Source of the DNA: 01-FULL-43-15b sp964472675
GTDB taxonomy: Bacteria; Patescibacteriota; Microgenomatia; UBA8517; UBA10165
Length of the DNA: 64,000 bases
NCBI GenBank assembly: GCA_964472675.1
Contig: CAYYLO010000005.1
Span: 1 to 64,000, forward strand
Direction: 5' to 3'
Each line of letters begins with the position of its first letter. Within the stretch, counting starts at the first letter, position 1. The notes under the pieces were generated by a model that was not told where the DNA came from, ran no database searches, and saw only the letters and a program-made list of their open reading frames with translations. The position numbers were made by a program, and so were the translations under genes. Below are positions 56,401 through 62,714 of this stretch, piece after piece.

Positions 56401-58985
56401 AGAGATTGGTTGAAGCTGCTGATGCTTTAAAGAAAAATGACGAGAAAACTGTTAAAAAAGCTTTGGAAGCTTACACCTCTGCGATGCAGGGTATTGTGGC
56501 CGATGTGTCCCGGGAACAACTGAGCGAGGGGGCCAGGAAGGAAATCTCAAAACTGCTGGCTGAGGAGTCAGCTGAACAAAATTTATTGCTTGAGAGATTG
56601 TCAGCTTGGGCTCCTAAGGAGCATGATATTGCCATCAACGCTGCTGTATCAGCCACTATTTTGGGAGTTGATAAGGCGGCAGACATAGCTGGCGAGCCTC
56701 CGGTTCCTGATGAAGTTAGAAGCAAAATTGAGTCCTTGCCAGAAAAGATGATTTCTGAGGAGGACAAGAAAGCTCTTCTCGATATGGATTCCCGTGTAGA
56801 AGCCAGACTCAAACTAGGAGGATTAGTGACAAGTGGCGTTTTGACCCAAGTTGACGCAGCTTTCTTAAACGAGGATTTTGAGGCTGTAGACGAAACGGCC
56901 AAGATCAAAGTAGAAGAACTGAAAAAGCTGGAGGAGATTACTAGTGCTTCCGATAGCATTGACAAAATAGAAGAAAGGATAGGAAAGAATGAAGAAGTTG
57001 TTCAAAAACTGGAGGAATTTAAAAAGACTTTCGAGGTTGGAGAAGTGGTAGCAGACGAGATCCGTTCTTATGTTAAATTAACAAGGATTGACGAGGTGAC
57101 TGGGACCATAAGGCCCGATATTGTCAAGCTGGAAGATTTTTCAAACCGTAAAGATGTTGTTTTGGCGGTTGCCACCTTGCAAGAAGAATTTCGTCCTACA
57201 AAAGAGGCTTTTTCGAAGGTAGAAGATTTTAGGAGAAGAAACCCCAACGTCATTTTGCCTCCTGACCTGGCAAGAATTGAAGCACTCTCTTATAGCCTTG
57301 GAGTTAGGGGGCAGGCAAGCTCGTGCTTCTTGCCTTCTCCACCATTCCCAGTCGGCACTCCGTGTCCGGCGCCAGGAGCAGCAATACCGATTGCATCGTA
57401 TTACGACTACAATACAGCTAACTTGTTTGGAACGAACGCAGTTGGCGGACAAGGGGTTGGGGCAACCGCACCATCACTTGACAAGGATGGTAAACCTTTG
57501 GTTTATGGTCAAGGCCCAAAAGCTGAGAGCGCAGGTGTCTGTTCTTCGGGATATCATTGGATGTACGACAGCGGGGGGTGGTGCATGTCCAACAGTGGCA
57601 GTTATAGCCCTTCTTACACTTATACGCCAACTGGCACTGGTTCAGGCTATACTCCTTACAGCCCCTATTACACTGCCCCTGGTGCCCCTCCTGCTACTTA
57701 TGGTTATCCTGGAAATAACAACTACCCTGCCTCGCCTTACTCATACAGCCCGCCAAGTTACTATGGTACTGCCCCCACTTATTACACCACCAATCCGCCT
57801 GCCGGAACTGTTCCAGGTTCAGGACCTAAGCCTACGGCTCCTGGTCAATGTCCTTCGGGATACCACTGGATGAGTGACAGTGGAGGCTGGTGTATGTCTG
57901 ATGGCCCAACTTATGTGCCGGCAGGAACCACCACAGACAGCACGCCTCCATCAGGAGGATATAACTGTGGTAGCCAGCCTTATGATCCAGTTACGAAAAA
58001 ATGTAAAGACGGAGCTTGTCCTGGTGGTTATAACTGGGATGGTAGTAAGTGTGTGACCAGTGGGGGTTATTCGGGAGGAGGGAGTGCTCCTGGCTCATAC
58101 CAGTATGGTTGCACTCCGGGCTATTACTGGGACGGCAGTAAATGCGTAGCAGGCAGCTATTCTGGCGGAGGCTGGTCAGATGCAGCTGCCAGATCCCAAT
58201 CCTGGTGTCAACCACCCTCAGGCGGCTGTGGCTCCAATTCTTATTGGGATTATGGAAGCTGTTACTGCCGAAGCTCAAGCAATTATTATGGAGGTAGCGG
58301 TCCCTCGCCAAGCAATCAATGCCAAGGTCTAAGCTGTGGCGGAGGTGCCTGGTTAGATTACTCAACCTGTAGTTGCAAGTATTCAGGATCAACTTCTGGC
58401 AACTCAGGCGGTCTAACTTGTTACCCTCCTTCTGCAGGTTGTCCAGGCGGCTGGTATGATTATGGCACTTGCTCTTGTAAATCCTCTTCATCTAGCACAG
58501 GCTCGAGCGGAGGAAGTAGTTATTGTTCTCCTCCCTCAGGCGGGTGTGGATCAGGCTGGTGGGATAGCGGATCGTGTTCGTGCAGACAGGCTTCCTCACA
58601 AGGCTGTTACAATGTATCGGCTTCAAGTTGCGGAGCAGGATGGTATTTTGATGCAGGTTTGTGTACTTGCCGACAAAACTCTGAAAGCAGCACAACTACT
58701 ACATCTGGAGGAACTTCCGGTGGATCATCCTCTTCTGGCTCCTGCCCATCTGGATACCACTGGATGAGTGACAGTGGAGGCTGGTGTATGTCTGATGGCA
58801 GTAGTGGGTCTGGTGGCTCTTCTTCATCTACCACTACAACCACCACAGAGCCTGCGCAAACTACTACGCCGACAACAACTACTACAACCGAGACGAGTTC
58901 ACAGCCTGCGCCAGCGCCGACTGAAAATACCACTACCACTACAACCACCACAGAGCCTGCGCCAGCGCCGACAACATCTCCATGA
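53469..58985 (+). CDS. Giant secreted protein with three DUF5667 domains and a Cys-rich repeat region
   Basis: 1838 residues, starting at GTG, with signal peptide VISLLLLGVCAFFPGFALAS. DUF5667-type helical domains recur at about 80-165 (GSIFYPLERAAENLQLTFTF), 424-510 (GQPTYFLKQFGEQLAYTFAF) and 940-1018 (GSPFYIFKQAAERAQLALSF), each followed by helical coiled segments. Two clusters of Cys-rich repeats lie at about 732-915 (CPEGSSYQTPNGCVW class) and 1355-1777 (CPSGYHWMSDSGGWCMS and CxPxSGGCGSxxWxxGxCxCR classes). The last 50 residues are Thr-rich. A likely cell-surface fibre or adhesin; function unknown. Nearly identical DNA copies of the CPSGYHW unit imply recent duplication. It overlaps the next gene by 4 bp. 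Confidence 0.85.
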   Translation: MNKKPVFSVPQIARGGVISLLLLGVCAFFPGFALASSQKSSYYDFGPYYGRSQVLGYSFSSLENLPVPKIPDNLLPKEAGGITPGSIFYPLERAAENLQLTFTFNPIKKEELRLEFATERFSEAKTLVDQGKTEAASQALSDYQKGIKDIAEALSNLTQQGDSSLSVLVDKVGEVVGSQAIVGQTLSLDIAPAQAESWTAASREGQRLLDEVAETRGESPIPQDLSSRIQKLKDQGLLGEEESNKLYSFKTRSEVRSEMEKLASSGQLPASELSWLDTVITQEFPDVQQALRANFQVAELRTYQALPQPSKEVLAEIKKWQGDTSVPVPNEIKPYLWYSRAQEIAQGVDLSNFSADQQFEVAKAYPQVATENPTYSYVPLPSPTPSISPELTEQVPSTVPLPSPTPSVAQVSAEPYLADSSGALPGQPTYFLKQFGEQLAYTFAFSSTDRVQLKMQYAERRLAEARRLSEDPGKASLYKSTIENYRKTLEDASILLKNSAGDDGQKTLVAERLEAQAGRHEVLLEKGLLPSGEDPQLIRGAIRATEDAMDRSADVLERSALPASLSQRLGDLKAQGLILAEEAEDLVRSSSREEVREKVRKLVELNTIPLADAKKMDESQVLTSPSDYSQLVEVRKIEELQNLRSVQADLAQTPALKSNLTTLAQKETALASSFDPAFVKLEDLGGREDLAKTYERLASVPRPINGGQFGAEATPGAQPAVVTPQPQDAVLSACPEGAIFKQFEGCVWADNGRRINDYDQYKCEGPRQYYSFAVGKCVASDQKGGAVEDAQPICPIGYSWSWQNQSCQAYTGGGSLPLPTPPVEPEPKDDQEREKRAKSCPEGSSYQTPNGCVWDKSGKSVYDSEQYRCGRRQYYSFEEGGCVASPEEGQPYPKNTNPVCKEDGTFWSWNEGKCISAIFPLKQEDGNTSKIIIDDFRSPFIAPGSPFYIFKQAAERAQLALSFTAPARERVSLSQAKERLVEAADALKKNDEKTVKKALEAYTSAMQGIVADVSREQLSEGARKEISKLLAEESAEQNLLLERLSAWAPKEHDIAINAAVSATILGVDKAADIAGEPPVPDEVRSKIESLPEKMISEEDKKALLDMDSRVEARLKLGGLVTSGVLTQVDAAFLNEDFEAVDETAKIKVEELKKLEEITSASDSIDKIEERIGKNEEVVQKLEEFKKTFEVGEVVADEIRSYVKLTRIDEVTGTIRPDIVKLEDFSNRKDVVLAVATLQEEFRPTKEAFSKVEDFRRRNPNVILPPDLARIEALSYSLGVRGQASSCFLPSPPFPVGTPCPAPGAAIPIASYYDYNTANLFGTNAVGGQGVGATAPSLDKDGKPLVYGQGPKAESAGVCSSGYHWMYDSGGWCMSNSGSYSPSYTYTPTGTGSGYTPYSPYYTAPGAPPATYGYPGNNNYPASPYSYSPPSYYGTAPTYYTTNPPAGTVPGSGPKPTAPGQCPSGYHWMSDSGGWCMSDGPTYVPAGTTTDSTPPSGGYNCGSQPYDPVTKKCKDGACPGGYNWDGSKCVTSGGYSGGGSAPGSYQYGCTPGYYWDGSKCVAGSYSGGGWSDAAARSQSWCQPPSGGCGSNSYWDYGSCYCRSSSNYYGGSGPSPSNQCQGLSCGGGAWLDYSTCSCKYSGSTSGNSGGLTCYPPSAGCPGGWYDYGTCSCKSSSSSTGSSGGSSYCSPPSGGCGSGWWDSGSCSCRQASSQGCYNVSASSCGAGWYFDAGLCTCRQNSESSTTTTSGGTSGGSSSSGSCPSGYHWMSDSGGWCMSDGSSGSGGSSSSTTTTTTEPAQTTTPTTTTTTETSSQPAPAPTENTTTTTTTTEPAPAPTTSP

Positions 58986-59338
58986 CGAGGAACACTTTAT
59001 TCTTTTTTGTTTTAGGGGTTGTTACGGGTTTGGTGGCTTTTAGGTTATTTTCCGAATTTCCCCAAAAGCACATGATAGTTTATGATGGTCTTACTTTTAA
59101 TCCTGTGCTTTTAGTAATTGACCTAGGTGACTCGGTTACTGTTTCTAATAAATCGAATAAAGTTATGGAGGTTGCCGCGGGAAAGCATGATGACCACAAA
59201 AACTTAAAAGGTTTTGAGGAAAAAATTGTTAAAGCGGGTGAAACCTATTCATTTATCCCAGAGGAGAAGGGAATATTTGATTTGCATGACCATTTGAATC
59301 CCAAAAAATTGGGGGTACTTGTTATCGATGGAAAATAA
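58982..59338 (+). CDS. Membrane-anchored cupredoxin-like protein
   Basis: A 118-residue protein with an N-terminal helix (NTLFFFVLGVVTGLVAFRLF) and a beta domain with the plastocyanin order: MIVYDGLTFNPVLLVIDLGD, VTVSNKSNKVMEVAAGKHDD, YSFIPEEKGIFDLHDHLNPK. His residues are retained, but the Cys and Met normally found in the copper loop (CxxxH...M) are not present. It may therefore bind another metal or none. It starts in an ATGA overlap with the giant Cys-rich gene, so the two are co-translated and probably act together at the surface. Confidence 0.72.
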   Translation: MTRNTLFFFVLGVVTGLVAFRLFSEFPQKHMIVYDGLTFNPVLLVIDLGDSVTVSNKSNKVMEVAAGKHDDHKNLKGFEEKIVKAGETYSFIPEEKGIFDLHDHLNPKKLGVLVIDGK

Positions 59339-59399
59339 GAGACAGGTGTTTGAAAATCTTCCGGAAGATAAATAGTTTGCTACAAATCATCCATTTATT

Positions 59400-59669
59400 T
59401 CAACGATGGGGGCAACCGACCCAACAACAAGGCCTGCGCATTCCACCCTTAAGCTTTGAGATGGCCTTCTTAATGCGGATACTCCTCGTCTCCGCTTTCT
59501 TGCCGGAAGTTACCCGGCAAATCCATTCTTTTTCAGCCAGTTCTAGTCGTTCGTGGAGTTCTTTATCAGATACATGATCACGGACTTGCTTGAGGATATC
59601 GGCAAATCCGGCTTCATCAACCTTAAAAACCTTTTTGCATTGTGGACATACAATATCGTTCATAGTCAT
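59400..59669 (-). pseudogene. Truncated DUF2130-type protein
   Basis: The first 50 residues (MNDIVCPQCKKVFKVDEAGF, then ADILKQVRDHVSDKELHERL, LELAEKEW) match the N-terminal zinc motif and coiled coil of DUF2130 proteins, normally about 400 residues. After that the sequence becomes basic and unrelated and the frame ends, giving 89 residues. The gene therefore seems cut by a deletion or rearrangement. It lies beside the RhuM/HTH accessory cassette. Confidence 0.6.
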
Positions 59670-59689
59670 TTACATTTATTTTTGTTTAT

Positions 59690-60718
59690 CTATTTATTTC
59701 GTTTACTTTCTCCCTTGATTAGCTTCTTCACCACCCGATCAAAGTCAGACTCAATTGGCTGAATCTTGTTGAACTCTCTATACTCAGCCAAGGCTTTCTT
59801 ATCAGCATCATCCTTTGAAACTTTTCCCTTACCGTCCAAAATTCTGTACTCATTGAACGTCAGGAATTTATTAACACTTTCAGCGAACTCTTCCATGTTG
59901 AATGTCTGTCGGTTTTCAATCAGATTTTCGATGTAGTCAAAGAACCCAGTAACAGTTCGTTCAAGTTTTTTAATCTGTTCTTCTGGCAAATAATTTTTAG
60001 CTACCATAACATCAGCAGATAAAATTCTGCCGGCTGGTGCTTGTTTCCAAGTGGTCAAGCCCATGTGAGGTTGGCGACGATCTGCCCGCTTATCGATCAA
60101 CTCAGCTGCAGTGTGACCAGTGATGGCGTAATGGAACTTGTTTTGAACAGTAGCAAAGAAATCTTTAGTGGTTTGGGAGTGAGGATCGTAATCTATGCTA
60201 CATTCTGCAAAGATATCAGTTATTTGCTGATAAATACGACGTTCGCTTGACCGGATCGAACGAACCCTTTCCAGCAATTCACGAAAATAATCCTGACCAA
60301 AAACTTTCTCTCCTTGCTTAAGACGATCATCGTTCAAGGCAAAACCCTTGATTATGTATTCTCGAAGCACTTGGGTAGCCCAGATTCTGAATTGTGTGGC
60401 TCTTTGTGAGTTAACCCGATAGCCAACCGCAATAATGGCATCAAGATCATAAAAAACGACTTCTCTTGAAACCTCTCTGCCACCCTCATTTTGAACTATT
60501 CGAATTTTTCGAATGGTTGAATTTTCTGATAATTCGCCACTCTTAAACACTTCCTTTAAGTGGTAGTTAACTGTATTCACTTCTACACCGAACAGATCCG
60601 CCATCATTTTCTGAGTCAACCACAATGTTTCGTCTTGAATAAACACATCCAGCTTTATATCTCCACCTGGGGAAGTGTAAAGAATGAATTTAGATGTTTG
60701 CGTCAGTTCATTTACCAT
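59690..60718 (-). CDS. RhuM family protein
   Basis: A 342-residue protein with the RhuM signature: FIQDETLWLTQKMMADLFGV near the start, then VNYHLKEVFKSGELSENSTI, VVFYDLDAIIAVGYRVNSQR and TQFRIWATQVLREYIIKGFA. The N-terminal segment resembles a winged-helix DNA-binding unit. RhuM was named from a Salmonella pathogenicity island; homologues are common in mobile and defence-rich regions, and their activity is unknown. It follows an excisionase-like gene by 1 nt, and is next to a truncated DUF2130 gene. Confidence 0.9.
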   Translation of the reverse strand: MVNELTQTSKFILYTSPGGDIKLDVFIQDETLWLTQKMMADLFGVEVNTVNYHLKEVFKSGELSENSTIRKIRIVQNEGGREVSREVVFYDLDAIIAVGYRVNSQRATQFRIWATQVLREYIIKGFALNDDRLKQGEKVFGQDYFRELLERVRSIRSSERRIYQQITDIFAECSIDYDPHSQTTKDFFATVQNKFHYAITGHTAAELIDKRADRRQPHMGLTTWKQAPAGRILSADVMVAKNYLPEEQIKKLERTVTGFFDYIENLIENRQTFNMEEFAESVNKFLTFNEYRILDGKGKVSKDDADKKALAEYREFNKIQPIESDFDRVVKKLIKGESKRNK

Positions 60719-60719
60719 A

Positions 60720-60887
60720 TTACTTCTTCTTTATAAACTTCTTAATATCCTCAAGGCGATAGCGTCTGATTTTCTTCTCACCAATACGCACCGCTACCAA
60801 AATACCCTTACTGTCCCAAAGCCGAAGGGTGTTTGAGTGAACACTCAATATCTCCGCCGCTTCCTTGAGTTTTAAGAGTTTTTCCAT
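60720..60887 (-). CDS. Excisionase/MerR-like helix-turn-helix protein
   Basis: A 55-residue DNA-binding protein (MEKLLKLKEAAEILSVHSNT, then LRLWDSKGILVAVRIGEKKI, RRYRLEDIKKFI), the HTH_17/excisionase pattern. An alternative start 18 nt upstream would add six residues; the shorter one is chosen by analogy with HTH_17 proteins. It directly precedes rhuM and may regulate it or act in excision. No integrase is in the window. Confidence 0.82.
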   Translation of the reverse strand: MEKLLKLKEAAEILSVHSNTLRLWDSKGILVAVRIGEKKIRRYRLEDIKKFIKKK

Positions 60888-60905
60888 AAGTACATTACCT
60901 ACCAA

Positions 60906-61255
60906 TTGATGACACTAGCATACAAAATAATTGGCTATTTATCAATCCCTTTTGCGAGGAAGTTTTCTATGATAGTTAACTATAATAGAGAGGCGCGAAG
61001 GGGTAATTTCCAGGCTAAAAGCAGTAAGTTTTCTATTTTGATTTTTCAGTAATCTGGAATTTTCGGACAATAGTTGTCAAGAATTCCTTGACAACTGCAC
61101 CTACTGCAAACTCATAAACACGAGCACTGACACCACGTGGCCGCTTTGGGGGGGCATTTGCTGCCTGGTTGGGCTCGTTACCCTGGGAATAGAATCAGGA
61201 AAATTTAGAGGATTTTGAAAAAGAAACTTCCGAACATAAAGAATTGCCCGACAGA
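60906..61255. other. 350-bp intergenic region with perfect 9-5-9 palindrome
   Basis: No gene is seen. GTTGTCAAG-N5-CTTGACAAC at 61073-61095 is a perfect inverted repeat whose arms read TTGACA outward in both directions, so it may be an operator over divergent -35 boxes. A second palindrome ATAGTTAACTAT lies near 60973. A GC-rich stretch (61130-61195) differs from its surroundings. Confidence 0.5.
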
Positions 61256-61594
61256 TCAATAGTCCCAAAATACTAAAATAGTCTTTTGCCCTTGTTCTTT
61301 ATAATCTTCTGAAGGCTCGGAAGCCTTTAAGAAAGAGAAAATTTCTTGTCTTTTTGTAGAATCTTCTGGGAGTTCTACAATCAACTCGTCGGCGTAAGGT
61401 CGATCTGGCTCATTTTGACTATACCCTTTAACTTCTCCAACAAGAACTTTCGTTGCACCGAGCTCATAAAGCTTGTCAACAAAGTTTAAAGCATCTTCTT
61501 TTGTGTCAAAGACATGCCCAGCAAAAGCGCCATCTTGGGTTTCTTCTAATCCTACCCAGTTTTCTATAATCCACTTTTTAGCTTCTAGCTCCAT
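61256..61594 (-). CDS. Hypothetical protein, 112 residues
   Basis: A soluble acidic alpha/beta protein: FAGHVFDTKEDALNFVDKLY and ELGATKVLVGEVKGYSQNEP suggest an RNase-inhibitor-like or ACT-like small fold, but no family is recognised. No signal or membrane segment. The 3' end adjoins the palindrome region, and the gene stands 20 nt from the next minus-strand gene. Confidence 0.6.
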   Translation of the reverse strand: MELEAKKWIIENWVGLEETQDGAFAGHVFDTKEDALNFVDKLYELGATKVLVGEVKGYSQNEPDRPYADELIVELPEDSTKRQEIFSFLKASEPSEDYKEQGQKTILVFWDY

Positions 61595-61614
61595 ATATAA
61601 GATGTCAGCGCATT

Positions 61615-61971
61615 TTATTGCTTCGGCGACAACAACTCCTTAAACTGCTTTTCATTTTCTTCCCTTTTCCTCTTTGTCTCTTTGTCGTCATTATAAAAAC
61701 GTTCTTCAATCATAGCCTTGTCCAAGGCCGCTGCTTGTTGGGCTAATGCTTGAATGTTACCTAGGAGCTTTTCTCTAGTTAATTGGTGTCCTGGTGTGTA
61801 TGCAATCTGTAAGAGTGAATTNNNNNNNNNNTCAAGGTGGTTTTGCCAACTCCTGACAAGCCCTTTGATGAACTGCCTTTCGTTCCTGTTTGAAAAAAAC
61901 TGATAAATATTAAGTAGCCCTAAAACTATTCCAATGGAGAGGTAAATATCACTTAGTGAAGGTTTGAACAT
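61615..61971 (-). CDS. Small membrane protein with C-terminal coiled coil (gap inside)
   Basis: From MFKPSLSDIYLSIGIVLGLL, one membrane helix (to about residue 27), then RQFIKGLVRSWQNHL, a gap of 10 N, and NSLLQIAYTPGHQLTREKLL, then a charged coiled coil (IEERFYNDDKETKRKREENE). The N run makes length and frame across the gap unsure. The start is inside a longer frame that runs through tRNA-Asn and is therefore rejected. Function unknown. Confidence 0.55.
   Translation of the reverse strand: MFKPSLSDIYLSIGIVLGLLNIYQFFSNRNERQFIKGLVRSWQNHLXXXXNSLLQIAYTPGHQLTREKLLGNIQALAQQAAALDKAMIEERFYNDDKETKRKREENEKQFKELLSPKQ
61822..61831. other. Assembly gap (10 N)
   Basis: Ten N bases in the small membrane protein gene. 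The true gap length is unknown. Confidence 0.95.
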
Positions 61972-62034
61972 TTTGCTCCCACGGTAAGAACTTTGAAGCA
62001 AAGACCTTGTCGGTTGATCTTCACTTCGTTCAGC

Positions 62035-62105
62035 TCCCCCGGTAGGACTCGAACCTACAACCTCGAAGTTAACAGCTTCTTGCTCCACCATTGAGCTACA
62101 GGGGA
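62035..62105 (-). tRNA. tRNA-Asn (anticodon GTT)
   Basis: A 71-nt minus-strand tRNA. The acceptor stem pairs TCCCCTG with CGGGGGA (one G-T pair), the D-arm is GCTC/GAGC, the anticodon loop is CTGTTAA with anticodon GTT, and the T-arm is GTAGGTTCGAGTCCTAC. CCA is not encoded. The first anticodon stem pair is an A-G mismatch. GTT anticodons are Tgt targets. It borders the accessory gene cluster. Confidence 0.95.
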
Positions 62106-62153
62106 ATATTGAAAGAGCACGATTATTATACCATATTCGCAGCCTCTTTTTGG

Positions 62154-62159
62154 TACAAT
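62154..62159 (+). promoter_or_regulatory. -10 promoter (short leader)
   Basis: TGGTACAAT places TACAAT 9 nt before the ATG at 62169. The predicted leader is 0-3 nt. Confidence 0.5.
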
Positions 62160-62168
62160 CAAAGCAGA

Positions 62169-62714
62169 ATGGAAAGGTTAAGACTTGGAATTTCAGCGGA
62201 AGCAATAATAGATGTTGAAAGTAAGTTGCTTGCTTCAATCAACACAGAGGATTTAGACGATATTGCCATTTTTACCAGAGGAGTTGTTATAAGAATGAGA
62301 ACGGAACAACCCCCGCTTTTTGGCTTTTTTCAGTCACGGTTGAGAAGTCAGTTTCAGGTTGCAAGTTCGTTAACCTTAGGGTATGCGGCAGCACTCACTT
62401 ACGAGATGATTCCTGCCAGAATTAAGAAAGAGCCTTTATTCCAGAGGGATGTTGATGTGGCCGTCCAAAGCTTATTGGAGCGCAGCCAGGGTGAGGACAA
62501 TGTGGGGGTAGATAGCACATGGTTTCATAGAAAATTAGAGATTGATTCTCCAGACTACTATGGATGGGTTGGTACTATGGTTGCCGACCTTGACGACTTG
62601 GGGGCAAAAAAGGACTTTTATTTGGGTGCAATGATTGTGGCGCTGGTTTTTTATATGCGTGAGGACGCAAAAGGGTTGGCAGCGGAGTTTTTAGGGGAGG
62701 AGGCAACAACTTGA
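62169..62714 (+). CDS. Hypothetical protein, 181 residues
   Basis: Starts MERLRLGISAEAIIDVESKL; the longer frame runs back through tRNA-Asn and is rejected. Mostly helical and soluble, with one moderately hydrophobic helix near 150-165 (FYLGAMIVALVFYM). No family recognised. Its TGA overlaps the TTG start of the next gene (TTGA), so the two may be co-translated. Confidence 0.65.
   Translation: MERLRLGISAEAIIDVESKLLASINTEDLDDIAIFTRGVVIRMRTEQPPLFGFFQSRLRSQFQVASSLTLGYAAALTYEMIPARIKKEPLFQRDVDVAVQSLLERSQGEDNVGVDSTWFHRKLEIDSPDYYGWVGTMVADLDDLGAKKDFYLGAMIVALVFYMREDAKGLAAEFLGEEATT

Noticed and set aside
59690..60887. Restriction-modification or other known defence system
   Set aside because: No methylase, nuclease or helicase motif is visible in RhuM or the HTH protein; the association with mobile regions alone does not support a defence call.
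61972..62238. Extended N-terminus of the small membrane protein with the N gap
   Set aside because: It runs through tRNA-Asn and would be translated from its complement context; the internal ATG gives a normal membrane protein.
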